DNA of 64,000 nt from the NCBI RefSeq assembly GCF_016901995.1, contig NZ_JACJLE010000005.1:34214-98213 (forward strand). The letters are read 5' to 3'. This document shows positions 18,817-27,981 of this stretch, piece by piece (position 1 is the first letter of the stretch; the number at the start of each line of letters is the position of its first letter). Origin of the DNA: Bacteroides caecigallinarum (GTDB taxonomy: Bacteria; Bacteroidota; Bacteroidia; Bacteroidales; Bacteroidaceae). The position numbers and the translations under genes are program-made. The notes beneath the pieces were generated by a model. The model ran no database searches. It was not told the origin of the DNA and saw only the letters and a program-made list of their open reading frames with translations.

Positions 18817-20055
18817 TTATTTTACGATTTTTCTTACTTCCTGCAAACGTTCCCATTCAAGGCTTGCCATGATGAACGGACCTACAGCCTTAGGGTCATT
18901 GTCTCTGATCTGTTCGTTTATATAGTAGTCATAATCCCCCATACGGTAATTTTTACCTCCCAATCCTGCTACGGCACATGCTTTGGTAATGCTTATCATT
19001 CCTTTATCGTCGGTAGTGATAAAGTGTTCCAAAACGCCTTTATATCCTTTTTCCGCTACAGCAAGATAAGATGGATCAACATATCCTTTGCGTACAGCTT
19101 TGAACAGTGTATATACGAACATAACCGAACATGATGATTCCAGATAGTTTCCTTCATCTCCGCTTCTGTCAAGAACCTGATACCACAATCCGGTTTTTTC
19201 GTCCTGGAGTCTTTTTATCTGTTGTGCTACTTTATTAAGAGTTATTATCATGGAATCTCTTCCAGCCTCGTGCTGAGGAATAAATTCCAGTGCATCAACG
19301 AATGCCATAGCATACCATCCAAGTGCTCGTCCCCAGCTGTGTTGTGACTGTCCTGTCACAGGGTCTGCCCATTTCTCTTTTCTGCTTACATCGCAAGCAT
19401 GCTTATATAAATCGGTTTTAGGATCGTATGTGTGGCGTGCGGCCATCAGGAACTGGTTGATGATATCCTGATAAGCCCCGACTTCATTGTTTCTGAACGC
19501 ATATTCGGCATAGAAAGGAGCTCCCATGTAAATACCATCCAACCATACTTGATTAGGATAGATCTTTTTGTGCCAGAAACCGCCGTCTTCGTTTCTCGGA
19601 TGGTCTTCAAACTGGCTTCTCATAAGGGCTAGTGCCTTTTTATATTTCTCGTCTTTGGTCTGTTCGTATATGCGGAAAAGGAATTTGCCTGAGTTTACAC
19701 GGTCAAGGCTGAATTCCTCGCGTTTGTACATTTTGATTGTACCGTCGGCATTAACCATCGTGTCGGCGTATGCAAGTGCATACTCATATATTTTGTCATC
19801 ACCGTATCGGTCATAAACATCAAGCATAGCCTGCAATTCAAGTCCGTGACAATAGTCCCATTTCAGTTTGGGCTGGAAGTCAAGTTGCCACGATTCCGGC
19901 CATCTTGCCATTTCCGATTCTACCATTCTTACAGACCATGGCTTATCCGGTGTTTCGTTTGGTTGTTGTACTTGTGATTGTGTGTTTTGTGAACAAGCTG
20001 TACTGATTAATGCAATTCCTACAAATGCCAATGTGTTTATTAGTTTATTTTTCAT
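18817..20055 (-). CDS. GH105 unsaturated rhamnogalacturonyl hydrolase
   Basis: This 412-residue lipoprotein has the lipobox Cys at residue 21 (LISTACSQ). It then shows the GH105 (alpha/alpha)6-barrel pattern: DYCHGLELQAMLDVYDRYGD, then VWLDGIYMGAPFYAEYAF and HSWGRALGWYAMAFVDALEF, with a tail GSYLESSCS-like segment reading NYLESSCSVMFVYTLFKAV. GH105 enzymes remove the unsaturated galacturonyl residue left at the non-reducing end by pectate or rhamnogalacturonan lyases. It therefore implies lyase activity elsewhere in the genome, since no lyase is seen here. It begins 106 bases after susD 2, with its own possible -7 box, and is tightly linked to the CE12-CE8 and CE7 genes. Confidence 0.93.
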   Translation of the reverse strand: MKNKLINTLAFVGIALISTACSQNTQSQVQQPNETPDKPWSVRMVESEMARWPESWQLDFQPKLKWDYCHGLELQAMLDVYDRYGDDKIYEYALAYADTMVNADGTIKMYKREEFSLDRVNSGKFLFRIYEQTKDEKYKKALALMRSQFEDHPRNEDGGFWHKKIYPNQVWLDGIYMGAPFYAEYAFRNNEVGAYQDIINQFLMAARHTYDPKTDLYKHACDVSRKEKWADPVTGQSQHSWGRALGWYAMAFVDALEFIPQHEAGRDSMIITLNKVAQQIKRLQDEKTGLWYQVLDRSGDEGNYLESSCSVMFVYTLFKAVRKGYVDPSYLAVAEKGYKGVLEHFITTDDKGMISITKACAVAGLGGKNYRMGDYDYYINEQIRDNDPKAVGPFIMASLEWERLQEVRKIVK

Positions 20056-20085
20056 GGAACAAATTAATTTTAAAGTTTATATTGG

Positions 20086-20093
20086 CAAAAGTA
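20086..20093 (-). promoter_or_regulatory. Possible -7 box before GH105
   Basis: On the minus strand these bases read TACTTTTG, an exact TAnnTTTG match 30 bases before the GH105 start codon. No clear -33 element is seen. It could give the esterase/hydrolase genes some expression independent of susCD. Confidence 0.5.
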
Positions 20094-20161
20094 GGAACAT
20101 CTGCATAAATCAATGTGTAGTTTTCATCATAAAAGGTATATTTTTTGGTTTTTATATGGAT

Positions 20162-21832
20162 CTATTTTGCCCAAAACAATTTTGTGTAGTATGTATCTTC
20201 GTTTTGCACATCCTTGTAATAAGGGTTGTAATCCATTTCTGTTGTAGGATATTTCCATCTGTCAGGAACATTTGGTATTGTACCTGCCACTTCCGGGAAT
20301 ACAAGTCCTGAAGGATATCCTGTACGTCTAAGGTCGCTCCATGCTTCTCTGCTGGCAGTAATTGCGAAATGTAACCACTTCTGCGTGATGATGGCATCCT
20401 GCTTGTTTTCGTATTTTGTATATGACCATCTTGACTCTGCAAAAGAGTTTATTTCTTCTTCTGTCGGTGCGTCATATTGTCTGGAATTCTCACCAGTGCT
20501 GATTGAGTCGTAATAATAATAGAGGCTTATTGACTGGCTGACGGCTTTGATGAATTCTTCTTTTGCCTTGTTTTCGTCTGCTGTTACACCATATCCCATA
20601 AGATAAGCTTCTGCTTTCAAGAAATGGATTTCCGGAGATGTCATAATGAGCATATCGAATTTATCGTTTTCCCAAAAGAATCCTTTCTGTGTAATTTGTG
20701 AGAAACCGGTATTGCCATAGGCGTCGGTGGCCTGCGAGTTGTAATATTCGGTAGCTTCGTCTGCTACAGTAAGATCCGTACCTAAGTATCTGCCTTCATC
20801 TTTGGCTCCCGTATATTTATTTGTTATGCTGATTGGATTATAATACAGAAGAATTCTAGGATCGTCAGTTCCTTTTACATATACACCGGTATTAGGATTT
20901 TCCTTGTTGTCCATATTATAGTTGCCGTTGCTGAGCATTCTGTTTATTACCGCTCCTGAAGCCTGTCTGTTTGTTACCCAGTCGCCCAGTCCTTGCCCTG
21001 CTGTAAAATTCAACTGGCCGGATTTCTGGTTTACGATGAATATATTATTACTCTGTTCGTCTATCAATGGATATGTTTCAGGATTTTCCAGTATTTCTTT
21101 CACTGCTGCTTTACCTGTTTCTGCCAGTTCGCCCTGTGAGGATACTCTCACTGCCAGACGCAATCGGAGACTGTTGGCGTATCTTTCCCATTTGTCAATA
21201 TCTCCATTGTTGATGAAATCCTGTGTAGTGAAATTTCTTGGGATAGTGACAGTACGGAATTTTGGTGCTATCTCTTTCAGCTCATCCAAGATCGTTTTGT
21301 ATATATCTTCAGCCTTGTCGTATGGTGCATACGATTTTTCCACATCATTGGTAAGCGGGAGAGTACATGCCTTGCTGAACGGCATATCTCCGAAAATATC
21401 AACCGTAGCGGAAAAATAGTCGTATAACTGTACTTTTGCAGCTAGCATGAATGCTTCATCCTGTAACTTCTGTGTTTCATTCTCGGCATTGTAGAGTTCT
21501 TCCATTTTCCTGTATTGTGTAAGTGCCGAATACAGATTGTCCCACTGGCTGTCGATATATGGTATATAGCCAGGAGTGTACATGCTGCTTGAGTAAGTGT
21601 ATCCGAATGTCTGGGCATACTTGCCTACAAACTGAGAGTCGAAGCCGAAATATCTGTTGTAAGTATGTGTGTCGTAATCCTTGGATTTCTGGAATACTCC
21701 TACCATGAGATTACTTATGCTTACTGTGGTAACTTTCGATGGGTCCTGATATTTACTGTCAAAATCTTCCTCAGTGCATCCTGTTGAAGCTAAAGCCAGT
21801 GTAAGAGATGTGATATATAATATTTTTTTCAT
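20162..21832 (-). CDS. SusD/RagB-like lipoprotein (pair 2, SusD-like type 2)
   Basis: This 556-residue lipoprotein has the lipobox ending ASTGC (Cys19), followed by TEEDFDSKYQDPSKV. The pattern looks like the second SusD group (SusD-like_2/SusD_RagB): TYSSSMYTPGYIPYIDSQWD near the start, the central stretch DKWERYANSLRLRLAVRVS, and AITASREAWSDLRRTGYPSG near the end. It should bind glycan at the cell surface with the SusC protein encoded just upstream (18 bases). It is quite different from the SusD of pair 1, so the two pairs probably take different pectin fragments. Confidence 0.93.
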   Translation of the reverse strand: MKKILYITSLTLALASTGCTEEDFDSKYQDPSKVTTVSISNLMVGVFQKSKDYDTHTYNRYFGFDSQFVGKYAQTFGYTYSSSMYTPGYIPYIDSQWDNLYSALTQYRKMEELYNAENETQKLQDEAFMLAAKVQLYDYFSATVDIFGDMPFSKACTLPLTNDVEKSYAPYDKAEDIYKTILDELKEIAPKFRTVTIPRNFTTQDFINNGDIDKWERYANSLRLRLAVRVSSQGELAETGKAAVKEILENPETYPLIDEQSNNIFIVNQKSGQLNFTAGQGLGDWVTNRQASGAVINRMLSNGNYNMDNKENPNTGVYVKGTDDPRILLYYNPISITNKYTGAKDEGRYLGTDLTVADEATEYYNSQATDAYGNTGFSQITQKGFFWENDKFDMLIMTSPEIHFLKAEAYLMGYGVTADENKAKEEFIKAVSQSISLYYYYDSISTGENSRQYDAPTEEEINSFAESRWSYTKYENKQDAIITQKWLHFAITASREAWSDLRRTGYPSGLVFPEVAGTIPNVPDRWKYPTTEMDYNPYYKDVQNEDTYYTKLFWAK

Positions 21833-21850
21833 GTGTGTAAATCTATAATG

Positions 21851-24800
21851 TTAAAAACTTGCTCTTATTGCAAAACCGAAACTGCGTGTGGCTGCAGTAG
21901 ATGTTCCTACAATAGCCTGACTTGACCATGATGTACCTACTGATGATTCAGCATCGTAATTTTTTAAAGCCTTGTAGAAGTAGAACAGGTTCCTGCCGAA
22001 TACTGAAACTGTAAGATTGGTCATACCTATCTTCTGAATAGCTTTTGAAGGAATACGATAACTGAGGTTCAATTCGCGAAGTTTTACATACGTATTGTCA
22101 AATACAGAGTTGGCATATGTTAATTGTTCAGAATTAGTACCCCAGTTATAAGTCATATTGTAATAATATCCGGCTGGGATAATTCTGTTATTAGGTTCTC
22201 CTGTTGAAGCCACTACGCCAGGAAGAATTAATCCGTCGTGATAAATGTACTCTCCGTTTGGTCCGGCTGTAGTCGTAGGGTCAACCTGTACCGGTACTCC
22301 ACCACTATTATTGTTGTTAGGATAATAGTATGAAAGTCCTCCATGTTCGGTGTCACGATATTTTAGTGATTCAGGTGTCAAACCAAGACCTGTGGCATAC
22401 TGGTTCATTTCGTTTATTACGTCACCTCCAATTCTGAAATCGATACTGAAATCAAGTGAGAAATTCTTGTATGAGAATGAGTTGTATAATCCTCCAACTC
22501 CGTCCGGATTAATGTTTCCTACCTTTTTCAGCTCCGTCTGATTCAGATATAATCCGTTGTCAGATACCAGGAACTCGCCGTTCTCGTTTACTTGTGGCAC
22601 CTGAGTATAAATATCACCCATAGGTTGTCCTGCTACAGCCTGTATTTTTGCACCGCTTCCACCCAGGTTTGATATTTCCAGATATGGAACACCGTCTGCA
22701 AGTTTTATTACTTTATTTCTATAAACTCCGTATGTAGCAGTAAGATCCCATCTGAAATCTTTTGTAAGTACAGGTGTGGCAGACAATGCAATGTCCCATC
22801 CGTTGTTTGCCACTTCACCTACATTCATCAGTACATATTTAGCTCCTGAACTTGACGGTTGTGGTGTAGAGAGAATCTGGTCTTTTACTATGTTGTTATA
22901 GTATGATACGTCTATTCCGAGACGGTTGTTTAAGAACTTGCTTTCAAAACCGATCTCGTATTCATATTTTTTCTCTGGTCTGATATTCTCATTACCTATA
23001 GATGTAGGAATGGTATTCCAGGTAAATCCGTTGTCAGAACCTTGTTCATAAACAATGTTTGCCGCGTATGTTTCCGGTGAGTTACCGACGATACCATACG
23101 AAGCTCTCAGCTTACCATAGTTCCACCAGTGAGGCATCTTGAATACTTCTGAGAAAAGGAAGCTGACATTAGCCGACGGATAGAAGAAACTTTGGTCCTT
23201 AAGTGTTGACGAACGTTCCTGTCTGGCTGTAAGTTCCAGATATAGATAATCGTCCCATCCCAGTCCGAGAGTTCCCATATATCCGGTTTTCAGTAACTCC
23301 ATGCGTTGCTGGCTGCAAGTGGCCTGATAACGGCTGGCGTTAAGGTCAAACCAGTTCTCGGTAGAAAGTCCGCCGTTAGTGGAAACACTCAGGTTATTCA
23401 TTGTTTCATATCTACCTGTCCATCCGGCTGTTGCTGCAATATTGAAACGCTTGATATCATAGTTGAAGTTTAACATCACATCACCATATACTATGTCATA
23501 TCTTCTGTTTATGTTCTGGAAACTTCCGCTAGGATCATACAGGGAATTAGGACGTTCTGTACTCTTTTCCAATGTCTGTTTTACGTCGGTTATATCTGTT
23601 GCAATCTGTGCTCTCAAGTTCAGCCAGTTGGTAATCTGGAATGTCGGTCTTACCATTCCCAAAATTCTGTTTTCTGTTTCTTTACTGTTCTGATAGTACA
23701 TATTCCACAGCATATCTCTTACTCCTGTAAGATAACTTGGGTCATAAGCCCAGGCTTCATCCGGTGTGAGAGTGGCATCACCGCCAACGAATGTATTTTT
23801 ATATCCCAGACTTGTAGCGTATGTACTTTTTAGATACGGTATATCTAGGAAGGTTGAAAATGCATTACTGAAACTGCCATATAGTCCAAGTGAAGTTTGT
23901 GGCCTGTTTTCTATATCCTGTATAATGTAGTTCAATGAATATTCCACAGTAAGAGGCTTACCTATCTTATATGATCCGGTGAGCTTGAAGTTGTGCTTGT
24001 TGTATGAACCGGTCAAAGCATTTGGAATTTCATCAGTGAATGTATATGAAAATCTGTTGCTGGAATTTTCTGTACCTTGCGATATGGCAACAGAATAGTT
24101 TTGTGTCCAGCCTGTACGGAATAATTCGTTCCATGGATTATCAGTCTGTGGAAGATACGGTCTTACCTTGCCATCCCAATACAGTACTTCGCTTCCATCG
24201 TATTTAGGACCGAATGACTGGGTGGTACTTCTTAAACTTTTATAAGTCTGGCCGTTGTATGTCCTTTGATAGAACCCTCCTGTCTGCTTTTCATAATCAC
24301 TATAGTTGATGTTATATGTTCCCGGTCCGTATTCTGTCTGCACTTTTGGAAGGTATGCAGGAAGATTAGCCATGACTTGGGCTGTAAAGTCAACTGTTAC
24401 TTTTCCGGCTTTTGCTCGCTTGCTGGTTATGACTACTGCTCCATTGGCCGCTTCCGAACCGTATAAGGCTGTAGCCGATGCACCTTTCAGGATGGTGATA
24501 CTTTCTATATCTTCCGGGTTTATATCTACAAGTCCGTTTGAGCGGATACGTCCGTCGTTCCCAAATTCCGCAAAGTCAGTACTTTTACCAGTACCACCAT
24601 TTCTGATAGGAACACCGTCCATGATAATTATAGGTTGGTTGTTTCCTGTTATAGAGGTAAGTCCTCTGACGTTTATTGATACTGCTCCGGAAGAACCTCC
24701 CTGTGTCTGGTTTATTCTTACACCTGGAGCCTTTCCGTACATTGCTGAGGCAAAATTTGTTGCTCCTGCTTTTATCAGGTCTTCAGAAGATATGGTACTC

Positions 24801-25195
24801 ACTGCATATCCCAGCTTTCTGGTATCCTTCTGAATACCCATTGCTGTGACAACTACCTCTTTAAGTTCCTGTGTGTTTTCCATTAGTCTTACCCTCATCT
24901 CACCTTTTCTTTTTCTTTTGGCAAGACTAATTTCTTTTGGGGTAAAACCTATGTACGAGAATGATAATACAGCGTCAGATGGAGCATTCAAAGTGAATTT
25001 GCCATCTACGTCGGTTATTACACCATAATTTGTATCTTTAACCATCACACTGGCTCCTATAAGAGGTTCGCCTGTATTGTCAAGTACGTATCCTGTAATG
25101 GATTTTGTCTCTTGAGCCGATGCACATATTGGTATCATCAATACCAACAAGCATCCTATAAAAACGTAAAAGTTTAATTCGATCTTCATCTGCAT
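21851..25195 (-). CDS. SusC/RagA TonB-linked outer-membrane transporter (pair 2)
   Basis: The protein has 1114 residues. The signal peptide ends near residue 28 (CASAQ). The carboxypeptidase-regulatory-like domain covers about 31-105 (SITGYVLDNTGEPLIGASVM). The SusC signature KEVVVTAMGI is at 112-121. The plug domain includes DIESITILKGASATALYGSE, and a long beta-barrel ends in FGFAIRASF. An unusual basic stretch LAKRKRKGEMR lies at about 91-101 in the regulatory-like domain. A second Met two codons in (25189) is an equally possible start. It leads the minus-strand operon with susD, GH105, CE12-CE8 and CE7, so a pectic substrate is likely. No exact TAnnTTTG box is visible in the 155 bases upstream, which suggests an activator-dependent promoter. 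Confidence 0.95.
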   Translation of the reverse strand: MQMKIELNFYVFIGCLLVLMIPICASAQETKSITGYVLDNTGEPLIGASVMVKDTNYGVITDVDGKFTLNAPSDAVLSFSYIGFTPKEISLAKRKRKGEMRVRLMENTQELKEVVVTAMGIQKDTRKLGYAVSTISSEDLIKAGATNFASAMYGKAPGVRINQTQGGSSGAVSINVRGLTSITGNNQPIIIMDGVPIRNGGTGKSTDFAEFGNDGRIRSNGLVDINPEDIESITILKGASATALYGSEAANGAVVITSKRAKAGKVTVDFTAQVMANLPAYLPKVQTEYGPGTYNINYSDYEKQTGGFYQRTYNGQTYKSLRSTTQSFGPKYDGSEVLYWDGKVRPYLPQTDNPWNELFRTGWTQNYSVAISQGTENSSNRFSYTFTDEIPNALTGSYNKHNFKLTGSYKIGKPLTVEYSLNYIIQDIENRPQTSLGLYGSFSNAFSTFLDIPYLKSTYATSLGYKNTFVGGDATLTPDEAWAYDPSYLTGVRDMLWNMYYQNSKETENRILGMVRPTFQITNWLNLRAQIATDITDVKQTLEKSTERPNSLYDPSGSFQNINRRYDIVYGDVMLNFNYDIKRFNIAATAGWTGRYETMNNLSVSTNGGLSTENWFDLNASRYQATCSQQRMELLKTGYMGTLGLGWDDYLYLELTARQERSSTLKDQSFFYPSANVSFLFSEVFKMPHWWNYGKLRASYGIVGNSPETYAANIVYEQGSDNGFTWNTIPTSIGNENIRPEKKYEYEIGFESKFLNNRLGIDVSYYNNIVKDQILSTPQPSSSGAKYVLMNVGEVANNGWDIALSATPVLTKDFRWDLTATYGVYRNKVIKLADGVPYLEISNLGGSGAKIQAVAGQPMGDIYTQVPQVNENGEFLVSDNGLYLNQTELKKVGNINPDGVGGLYNSFSYKNFSLDFSIDFRIGGDVINEMNQYATGLGLTPESLKYRDTEHGGLSYYYPNNNNSGGVPVQVDPTTTAGPNGEYIYHDGLILPGVVASTGEPNNRIIPAGYYYNMTYNWGTNSEQLTYANSVFDNTYVKLRELNLSYRIPSKAIQKIGMTNLTVSVFGRNLFYFYKALKNYDAESSVGTSWSSQAIVGTSTAATRSFGFAIRASF

Positions 25196-25350
25196 AACAA
25201 TATTTTTTCGATATTGGCATGCAAATAATGTGCATATATATTTATTTTATAGATAAAATATGTAAAGTCTTGTAAATATGAGCGTTATCAATAACTTATT
25301 TTGTGAAGATTTTAAAAAGATTGTGGAATAGTGTGGAAATAATCTACATT

Positions 25351-25860
25351 TTATTTCCCCAATGTATCCATAACAGATGCCACATATTGGCTTCCAATCG
25401 GTAATTCCCCAACATTGCCTTCAATTTCAACTTTTGAGCGTGAAAAGGAGACTACAGATTATATTGGAATAACATACGAACGATGAATACGGAGAAAGTC
25501 ATGTACAGGGAGGAGATCTGTTATTGCTTTCAGATTTGTACGTGTGAGAACATGTCCGCCTGATTTACGGAATATTTTTACGTAGTTTCCTAACGCCTCA
25601 ATATACAGGATGTCCGACAGGGGTATGCTTACGTTGTTATATTCCTGTTTGACTATCAGATATTCGGGACTATGATGTCGTTTTGATTCTATGCGTCGAA
25701 TAGCTTTTTCAACAGCCACTTCGAAACGTTCGTAAGAAAAAGGTTTGTGCAGAAAATCTACTGCATCAAGATTGAAACCTTCCAATGCATACTGGGCATA
25801 TGCGGTGGTGAATATAAAACAACATTTTTCCGGTAGAGTGTCAGCTATTTCCAATCCGTT
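25351..25860 (-). pseudogene. LytTR response regulator remnant (N-terminus lost, premature stop)
   Basis: What remains reads from NGLEIADTL (the receiver region just after the phospho-acceptor Asp) through TTAYAQYALEGF and FLHKPFSYERF into a LytTR DNA-binding domain with DILYIEALGNYVKIF and FLRIHRSYVIP. About the first 60 residues, including the phosphorylation site, are missing. Upstream in the same frame is a stop at 25864-25866. An in-frame TAA at 25459-25461 also cuts the LytTR domain. Beyond it the frame continues with clear LytTR C-terminal sequence (SVVSFSRSKVEIEGN, then ELPIGSQYVASVMDTLGK) to a stop at 25351. Two separate lesions mark it as decayed. A product starting at TTG 25854 would be 131 residues and cannot be phosphorylated normally. 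Confidence 0.85.
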
Positions 25861-26686
25861 TGTTTATGTCTATTTTAATATCTATTTTACAGTCTGTGTC
25901 TGATGAAGTTCCGTATTTGAATGCATTTTCTACAAATGTGATGAGTATCATTGGTGGAATAAGGATTTTTCCTGATGAAGCATTTATTGATAAAAAAACA
26001 TTTGTATGGTGATTCAGGCGCAATTTCTGCAGGTCAACATATTGACGTATATAGTTCAGTTCATCTTCTGCAGGAATTAGTTCTGATTCGTTTTGTGAAT
26101 ACATATATCTTAATATACCGGAGAATTTAACAAAAGCAGATTCGGTTTTTTCTGAACCTGACAAAACAAGAGCATAAAGTGTATTTAAAGTATTGAAAAG
26201 AAAGTGCGGATTTATCTGTGCCTTGTAAAGTGATAATTCGGCCTTGTTCTTTTCAGCTTCTATTTCCTGCTTGGATATTATTTGTCTGAACAACTCAAAA
26301 GTCAGTTCTATAGCCAGTGAGAATCCGGTTACAATAAGAAAAAAGAACCATATGGTCTGTTTCCTTATATTCATTTTCGCCGTCATCTGCCTTATGTCGT
26401 CTGTTATATGTTCTGCAGGTATCGGGAAATATGTAAGAAGTTCAGTTACCGAGGTAAGGATAATCAGTAGGACGAATATCCTGATATATTTCTTCTGCAT
26501 GAAGAGCTTGGGAATACACGACAGACGATATACAAAATATAATATATATACATATGCCACTAATGTTATAAGAAAAGCGGTGTTATTGGCCATCCAGCGG
26601 TCAACTGGTAATAACATTATGGCAAGGGGTATAATGACAAGACAAAACAGCAGGTCTATATACAATGTGATACGGTTCCTTTTCAT
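25841..26686 (-). pseudogene. LytS-like sensor histidine kinase, C-terminally truncated
   Basis: The 281-residue frame begins normally: four or so membrane helices (about 8-27, 36-58, 68-88, 111-130), then a His_kinase (LytS/YpdA-type) domain with the phosphorylated His161 in AQINPHFLFNTLNTLY, and the ATP-binding N-box FVENAFKYG at 251-259. Kinase sequence ends about ten residues later (KIDIKIDIN) and runs into six unrelated residues. The glycine-rich ATP-lid and the last 70 or so residues are absent. The point of loss coincides with the point where the regulator remnant begins, so one deletion probably removed the end of the kinase and the start of the regulator. The kinase cannot be active as it stands. 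It is divergent from an RND efflux operon. Confidence 0.82.
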
Positions 26687-26705
26687 TGCTTAATATTTTA
26701 TATTG

Positions 26706-26713
26706 CAAAGATA
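26706..26713 (-). promoter_or_regulatory. -7 box of the kinase remnant
   Basis: On the minus strand this is TATCTTTG, an exact TAnnTTTG match 20 bases before the kinase start codon, so the decayed pair may still be transcribed. Confidence 0.6.
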
Positions 26714-26750
26714 CTATATTTATATAAAGCATTCCAGCTTTTGAATTTGT

Positions 26751-26785
26751 GTTCATCACCACATATACATGGTTCGTCACCACAC
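26751..26785 (+). promoter_or_regulatory. Direct-repeat operator, possibly for the LytTR regulator
   Basis: GTTCATCACCACA (26751-26763) and GTTCGTCACCACA (26772-26784) are 13-base direct repeats with one difference, starting 21 bases apart, two helical turns. LytTR-family regulators typically bind two such repeats at this spacing upstream of their target promoter. The second copy ends 26 bases before the efflux operon -7 box, at about the -33 position. Assignment to LytTR is inferred from arrangement and the adjacent regulator remnant. Confidence 0.6.
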
Positions 26786-26810
26786 CTTATATATTATTGT
26801 CTATTCTGTG

Positions 26811-26818
26811 TAAGTTTG
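26811..26818 (+). promoter_or_regulatory. -7 box of the RND efflux operon
   Basis: TAAGTTTG matches TAnnTTTG and lies 43 bases before the adaptor start codon. A good -33 element is lacking. The direct-repeat pair sits there instead, as expected for an activated promoter. Confidence 0.65.
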
Positions 26819-26860
26819 TATTTAACATTATCGCTTATTATTAATATAAAAAATAACAAT

Positions 26861-27970
26861 ATGAAAAATTACATCTATCTTATGTTATGCATCTTGCCAT
26901 TGCTAAGTTCTTGTAAAGGGGAAAAACAGGAAATGCCCGGTGAGAAATACAGAATATTTACAGTTTCAAAAACCAATCAGACATTGTTGTCTGAATATCC
27001 TGCAACGCTACGCGGGCGCCAGTCTGTAGAAATACGTCCTCAGGTGAGTGGAACAATTACAAGAATATGTATTAATGAAGGAGATATAGTAAAGCAGGGA
27101 CAGGTATTGTTCGTTATAGACCAGGTTCCATATAAAGCTGCTCTTGAAACAGCACTGGCGAATGTGAAAAGCGCTGAGGCTAAACTTCAGACTGCAAAGC
27201 TTACGGCTGACAGCAAAGAAGAACTTTACAAGGAAAATGTAGTATCCGATTTCGACAGGCAGACTGCACGCAACCAATTACTTGAAGCCGAAGCTGCTTT
27301 GGCTCAGGCAAAAGCCGAAGAGACCAATGCGCGAAATAATCTTTCATATACCGAAGTCAAAAGTCCGGTTGACGGTGTAGCCAGCATGATACCATATAGG
27401 GTAGGGGCACTGGTTAACAGCAATATAGAAGAACCGCTTGTAATGGTATCTGATGATGATGAGATATTTGCATATTTTTCCATGGCGGAAAATCAGATGC
27501 TTGATATGATTATGCAATACGGTTCGCTGCAAGAGGCATGTAAAAAGATGCCGCCTGTACGTCTAGTGATGAGTAACGGTAAGGATTATGACACAGCTGG
27601 ACAAATAGATGCTATAAGCGGAACTGTCGATCAGGGAACTGGTGCTGTTACATTGCGTGCCGTATTCCCTAACGAAGGACATTTGTTGCGTAACGGTGGA
27701 AGCGGAACAATAGCTGTTCCAACTGAATATAAGGATTGTATCGTAATTCCTCAGAGCGCCACTTATGAATTGCAGAATAAAGTATTCACATGGAAGGTAG
27801 TTGACGGAAAGACAAAATCTACTCCAATAAATGTATATAAATATAATGACGGTAAAACATATATTGTATTATCAGGTCTTACGTCCGGTGATATAATAAT
27901 AGCCGAAGGAGCAGGGCTTATGCGTGAAGGAACAGCCGTCAACACAGATACTACAACAACCACAAAATAA
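26861..27970 (+). CDS. RND efflux periplasmic adaptor (membrane fusion protein)
   Basis: This 369-residue lipoprotein of the AcrA/MexA family links the inner-membrane pump to the outer-membrane channel. The start at 26861 was chosen because it begins a proper lipoprotein signal (LLSSC, Cys18); the frame is open further upstream, to 26741, but that stretch covers the promoter and operator. Beta-barrel and lipoyl motifs are clear: PQVSGTITRICINEGDIVKQ, then VLFVIDQVPYKAALETALAN, a coiled-coil hairpin at about 100-160, and SYTEVKSPVDGVASMI. The pump gene follows after 11 bases. Substrates are unknown; hydrophobic drugs, bile salts or detergents are usual for the family. Confidence 0.93.
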   Translation: MKNYIYLMLCILPLLSSCKGEKQEMPGEKYRIFTVSKTNQTLLSEYPATLRGRQSVEIRPQVSGTITRICINEGDIVKQGQVLFVIDQVPYKAALETALANVKSAEAKLQTAKLTADSKEELYKENVVSDFDRQTARNQLLEAEAALAQAKAEETNARNNLSYTEVKSPVDGVASMIPYRVGALVNSNIEEPLVMVSDDDEIFAYFSMAENQMLDMIMQYGSLQEACKKMPPVRLVMSNGKDYDTAGQIDAISGTVDQGTGAVTLRAVFPNEGHLLRNGGSGTIAVPTEYKDCIVIPQSATYELQNKVFTWKVVDGKTKSTPINVYKYNDGKTYIVLSGLTSGDIIIAEGAGLMREGTAVNTDTTTTTK

Positions 27971-27981
27971 CGGGCAGAAGT

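Noticed and set aside
24306..24833. 175-residue open frame opposite susC 2.
   Set aside because: It lies wholly within a strong coding gene on the other strand, has no signal, domain or start context, and is a frame shadow.
25244..25295. Short palindromes ATTTTAT-AG-ATAAAAT and GTTAT-CA-ATAAC upstream of susC 2 as regulator sites.
   Set aside because: Arms of five to seven bases in AT-rich DNA are expected by chance, and I found no matching copy upstream of susC 1.
26741..26860. Upstream start for the efflux adaptor adding 40 residues.
   Set aside because: It would place the second operator repeat and the -7 box inside the gene and hide the lipoprotein signal; the start at 26861 is better.
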